NCBI GenBank assembly: GCA_903842985.1
Contig: CAIMOB010000038.1
Span: 1 to 38,960, forward strand
Origin: an uncultured archaeon
Lineage (GTDB): Archaea; Nanobdellota; Nanobdellia; Woesearchaeales; CAIVOO01
Direction of reading: 5' to 3'
DNA length: 38,960 nt
Positions 36,885 through 38,960 of the stretch are shown here, in pieces. Within the stretch, counting starts at the first letter, position 1, and each line of letters starts with the position of its first letter. The translations under genes and the position numbers were made by a program. Below the pieces are notes generated by a model that ran no database searches, was not told the DNA's origin, and was given only the letters and a program-made list of their open reading frames with translations.

Positions 36885-38758
36885 TGGTTGATTTTGGAAG
36901 GGATTATGCAACTCCGATGGACAGAGGATATGAAGTCGGGGCAGAAAATTATGTCAGCGGAACAGGATTGAGCGTTGGAGAGGTAGCCATATCAACTATC
37001 GCTACAAAGGATGCACTTCAGAATGTTGTTGCAAAAATGAGAGAAGGTGCTGCTGCTGTTGAGATTGGTTTTCTTGGTGCTGGCAAGGGAGATGTTTTCG
37101 GCGGAAGAATAACGCCTGAAAGTGTAGGCAGGGAGCAGAGGGAAGCTATAAGGGAGCTTGCAAAACTGAATAAGGTTGAGATTTCTACGCATGCATCAGT
37201 CGGGATAACAGGCGCAGCCGGCCTTACGGAGCAGGGATTTTCTGACGAGGCAAGGGAGAAAAATATTTTTGAGATAAAAAGGGCAATTGATTTTGCAGCT
37301 GATGCAGCAGGCGGCGGACCTGTTGTCTTTCACACAGGCGAGTGGCAGAGGCCGATCTATAAAGCAGGAGAGAAATATGGTGGGAAGTTTCTTGAATACC
37401 CTACAGAAAAGGAAAAGGCAAATGTAATTCTTGCAGACAAGGAAAGAGGACAGCTTGTTGCAATTCCAAAAGACATGATTTTCTGGGACCCTGTTGTTTC
37501 AGAGTGGGGAACTGACCCTGATACAGGAAAGAAGGTTCCTGCAAGATACAAATACAATCCTGACGGGACAATAATGATGAAAGAGATGAAGTATGATGGC
37601 ATAGTAAAGGAGGAGATTGAAAAGAATCCAAACATAACGCCTGAAGAGGCATTCGTGAAGCATTATTTTGATGTCCAGCTAAGAAACTCCCACGCCCAGT
37701 CACTAAGGTGGGCAAAGGATGCGCAGGATGTGGAAAAAACACTTGATAAAATAAAAAAAGCGATTCCTGTTTGGAAAGACATTGAAAAGAACGTGCCAGA
37801 GGGGGATAAATGGAGGTTCATGCAGCAAGAACTGGGAGAGCAGACAATGAACCATCTTGCACAGCTGGGGCTGATTACACCAGGAGAAAAAAAGATAACA
37901 AGCGAGTACCTGAATGATATTGCCAAGGATATGGAAAAGAAAGTCCTGTTCGAAAGAGAATATTCAATCGCTTCTGGAAAAGAGGCTGAAAGGCTCAAAA
38001 AAACAATGAGGGACCTGAGGCCTGTTGAGGAAGTCGGGATGATAAAAACAGCTGATTCGCTTGCAAGAACTGCGATGTATGCTTATGATGTAGAGCAGAA
38101 AAAAGGGCTGAAAAAGCCGCTTTTTATTGCACCTGAAAACCTTTTCCCTGAGACAGGATTCGGCGGTCATCCGCAGGAGCTGAAAGAGATTGTACAGAAG
38201 TCAAGGGAGAAGATGGTTGACCTGCTGAAGGTTCAGAAAGGCATGGGTGAGTCAGATGCAAGAAGTGTTGCAAGCGAGCACATAAAAGCGACATTTGACA
38301 TCGGCCACGCAACAACCTGGAGAAAATATTTTCAGGGAAGCGATAAGGAATTCAAGGATTGGGTTGTCGGGCAGGTAAAGGACCTTGTGAAGTCCGGCAT
38401 TATTGGACATGTTCATATCGCTGACAATTTCGGGTATTACGACGAGCATCTGACTCCGGGTGAGGGAATTGCGCCGATAAAGGAGATGGTTGAAGAGATA
38501 AAAAAGGCAGGCGTGAAAGTGAGTTACACTGTTGAGCCTGGCGCGCAGGACCCCACAAAACAATATGAGGCATTGTACGGCACATGGAAACTGTTCGGCT
38601 CGAATATTTATGCTGCTGTTGCGCCCGGCGGTTGGACAGATACCTGGACAAATGTCCAGCAGTCATATTTCGGAAGGACACAGTCGCCAAACTACCTTGT
38701 GGGGGACATAAGGCCTTCAGAGGATTGGACTCTGTGGACTGGTGTGCCTTTAGAATAG
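36884..38758 (+). CDS. Endonuclease-IV-like TIM-barrel metalloenzyme with large insertion
   Basis: The 624-residue protein is a TIM barrel of the AP-endonuclease-2/xylose-isomerase-like superfamily. Barrel strands end in metal-type residues: H103 (STHASVG), H150 (VFHTGEW), E418 (APENLFP), D472 and H475 (DIGH), H511 (HVHIAD), D520 and H522 (YYDEHLTPGEG) and E551 (TVEPG). This order, with D-x-x-H and D-x-H pairs, matches the nine ligands of the three-zinc site of endonuclease IV. A charged insertion of about 230 residues (175-405) lies between strands 3 and 4, and a tail of about 70 follows the barrel. Endonuclease IV itself is about 280 residues. A sugar isomerase/epimerase activity remains possible. 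Confidence 0.75.
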   Translation: MVDFGRDYATPMDRGYEVGAENYVSGTGLSVGEVAISTIATKDALQNVVAKMREGAAAVEIGFLGAGKGDVFGGRITPESVGREQREAIRELAKLNKVEISTHASVGITGAAGLTEQGFSDEAREKNIFEIKRAIDFAADAAGGGPVVFHTGEWQRPIYKAGEKYGGKFLEYPTEKEKANVILADKERGQLVAIPKDMIFWDPVVSEWGTDPDTGKKVPARYKYNPDGTIMMKEMKYDGIVKEEIEKNPNITPEEAFVKHYFDVQLRNSHAQSLRWAKDAQDVEKTLDKIKKAIPVWKDIEKNVPEGDKWRFMQQELGEQTMNHLAQLGLITPGEKKITSEYLNDIAKDMEKKVLFEREYSIASGKEAERLKKTMRDLRPVEEVGMIKTADSLARTAMYAYDVEQKKGLKKPLFIAPENLFPETGFGGHPQELKEIVQKSREKMVDLLKVQKGMGESDARSVASEHIKATFDIGHATTWRKYFQGSDKEFKDWVVGQVKDLVKSGIIGHVHIADNFGYYDEHLTPGEGIAPIKEMVEEIKKAGVKVSYTVEPGAQDPTKQYEALYGTWKLFGSNIYAAVAPGGWTDTWTNVQQSYFGRTQSPNYLVGDIRPSEDWTLWTGVPLE

Positions 38759-38764
38759 TCACAA

Positions 38765-38786
38765 AAATATATATAAAAAAGAGGTT
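38765..38786 (+). promoter_or_regulatory. Possible promoter and ribosome site before the nucleotidyltransferase
   Basis: An A/T run with ATATATATAAAAA (from 38768) resembles a TATA box. GAGGTT at 38781-38786 could be the ribosome site, 11 nt before the ATG at 38798. Confidence 0.35.
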
Positions 38787-38797
38787 AAAATAAAAAT

Positions 38798-38960
38798 ATG
38801 AGGTTTCCAATAACGCCAAATGAGCTGGCAAATGTATCAAAGTATTCTACAGAAGATGTAAACATTGCAAGGAAATTCGCAAAAAGGGTTCATGACGAAT
38901 TCGGAAATTTCATAAGGGCCATTGTCATTTTCGGAAGCTCTGCAAGAAAAGAAGGAGAAA
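38798..38960 (+). CDS. Nucleotidyltransferase-domain protein, 3' end beyond the window
   Basis: The first 54 codons are present, starting MRFPITPNELANVSKYSTED. The segment AIVIFGSSARKEGE (about 41-54) matches the start of a minimal nucleotidyltransferase fold, with GS and the following basic and glycine residues. The catalytic D-x-D pair would lie just past the end. It is 40 nt after the TIM-barrel gene on the same strand, so it may be the fourth gene of that operon. Substrate is unknown. Confidence 0.6.
   Translation, partial: MRFPITPNELANVSKYSTEDVNIARKFAKRVHDEFGNFIRAIVIFGSSARKEGE

Overview
The window is archaeal. It carries archaeal or eukaryotic-type translation genes (L10e, S6e, aIF2-gamma, L7Ae, S28e, L24e, aEF-2 with its diphthamide histidine, an archaeal-type prolyl-tRNA synthetase). 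It also has TATA-box promoters about 25-30 nt from many start codons, GAGGTG Shine-Dalgarno sites, and archaeal pilin signal sequences. Very tight packing, many small zinc-ribbon and membrane proteins, and many unrecognised genes suggest a small-genome DPANN-type lineage (Woesearchaeota-like). That placement is an inference from gene style, not from a marker phylogeny. No CRISPR array, insertion sequence, integrase or rRNA was seen, and no gene-free stretch exceeds about 250 bases.

Layout. Bases 1-4.4 kb hold a tRNA methylthiotransferase, small zinc ribbons, an EF-Tu-domain-II-like protein, proS with tRNA-Pro directly in front, a cysteine-rich lipoprotein and tRNA-Arg with an unknown gene. 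Bases 4.5-6.4 kb are a first pilin cluster on the minus strand. Bases 6.5-12.6 kb mix translation genes (L10e, S6e, aIF2-gamma), tRNA-Thr plus a NOG1-like GTPase, an RNA m5C methyltransferase and a relative of the FmrO/Arm 16S rRNA methyltransferases. Bases 12.6-14.7 kb hold an MFS permease and a stand-alone NFACT-R protein.

Bases 14.8-28.5 kb (minus strand) form a type IV filament locus. It encodes a 1751-residue Kelch-repeat surface protein, several pilin-like proteins, a small two-TM protein, a VirB11/TadA-type ATPase, a Cys-pair repeat protein, a coiled-coil peptide and two separate T2SF (TadC/FlaJ-like) platform proteins. It resembles a Tad/archaellum-type machine, but no archaellum accessory gene or prepilin peptidase is present.

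Bases 28.6-33.9 kb hold an RHH regulator with a palindromic operator, a tandem pair of HIT-fold proteins that both lost the catalytic histidine, a DUF5679 zinc ribbon, and the operon L7Ae-S28e-L24e-Ndk-aEF2. Bases 34-38.96 kb hold a membrane-embedded M50 protease and an unrecognised operon: a 475-residue helical protein, a coiled-coil protein, a 624-residue TIM barrel with an endonuclease-IV-like metal site, and the start of a nucleotidyltransferase.

Most unusual points: (1) the filament locus with its giant Kelch protein; (2) the endonuclease-IV-like operon at 34.8-38.9 kb; (3) a two-copy dispersed element (14.7 and 34.65 kb) whose hairpin shows three compensatory base-pair changes; (4) structured leaders before S6e and L7Ae; (5) tRNA genes placed 5-6 nt before start codons; (6) paired, catalytically degenerate HIT proteins.
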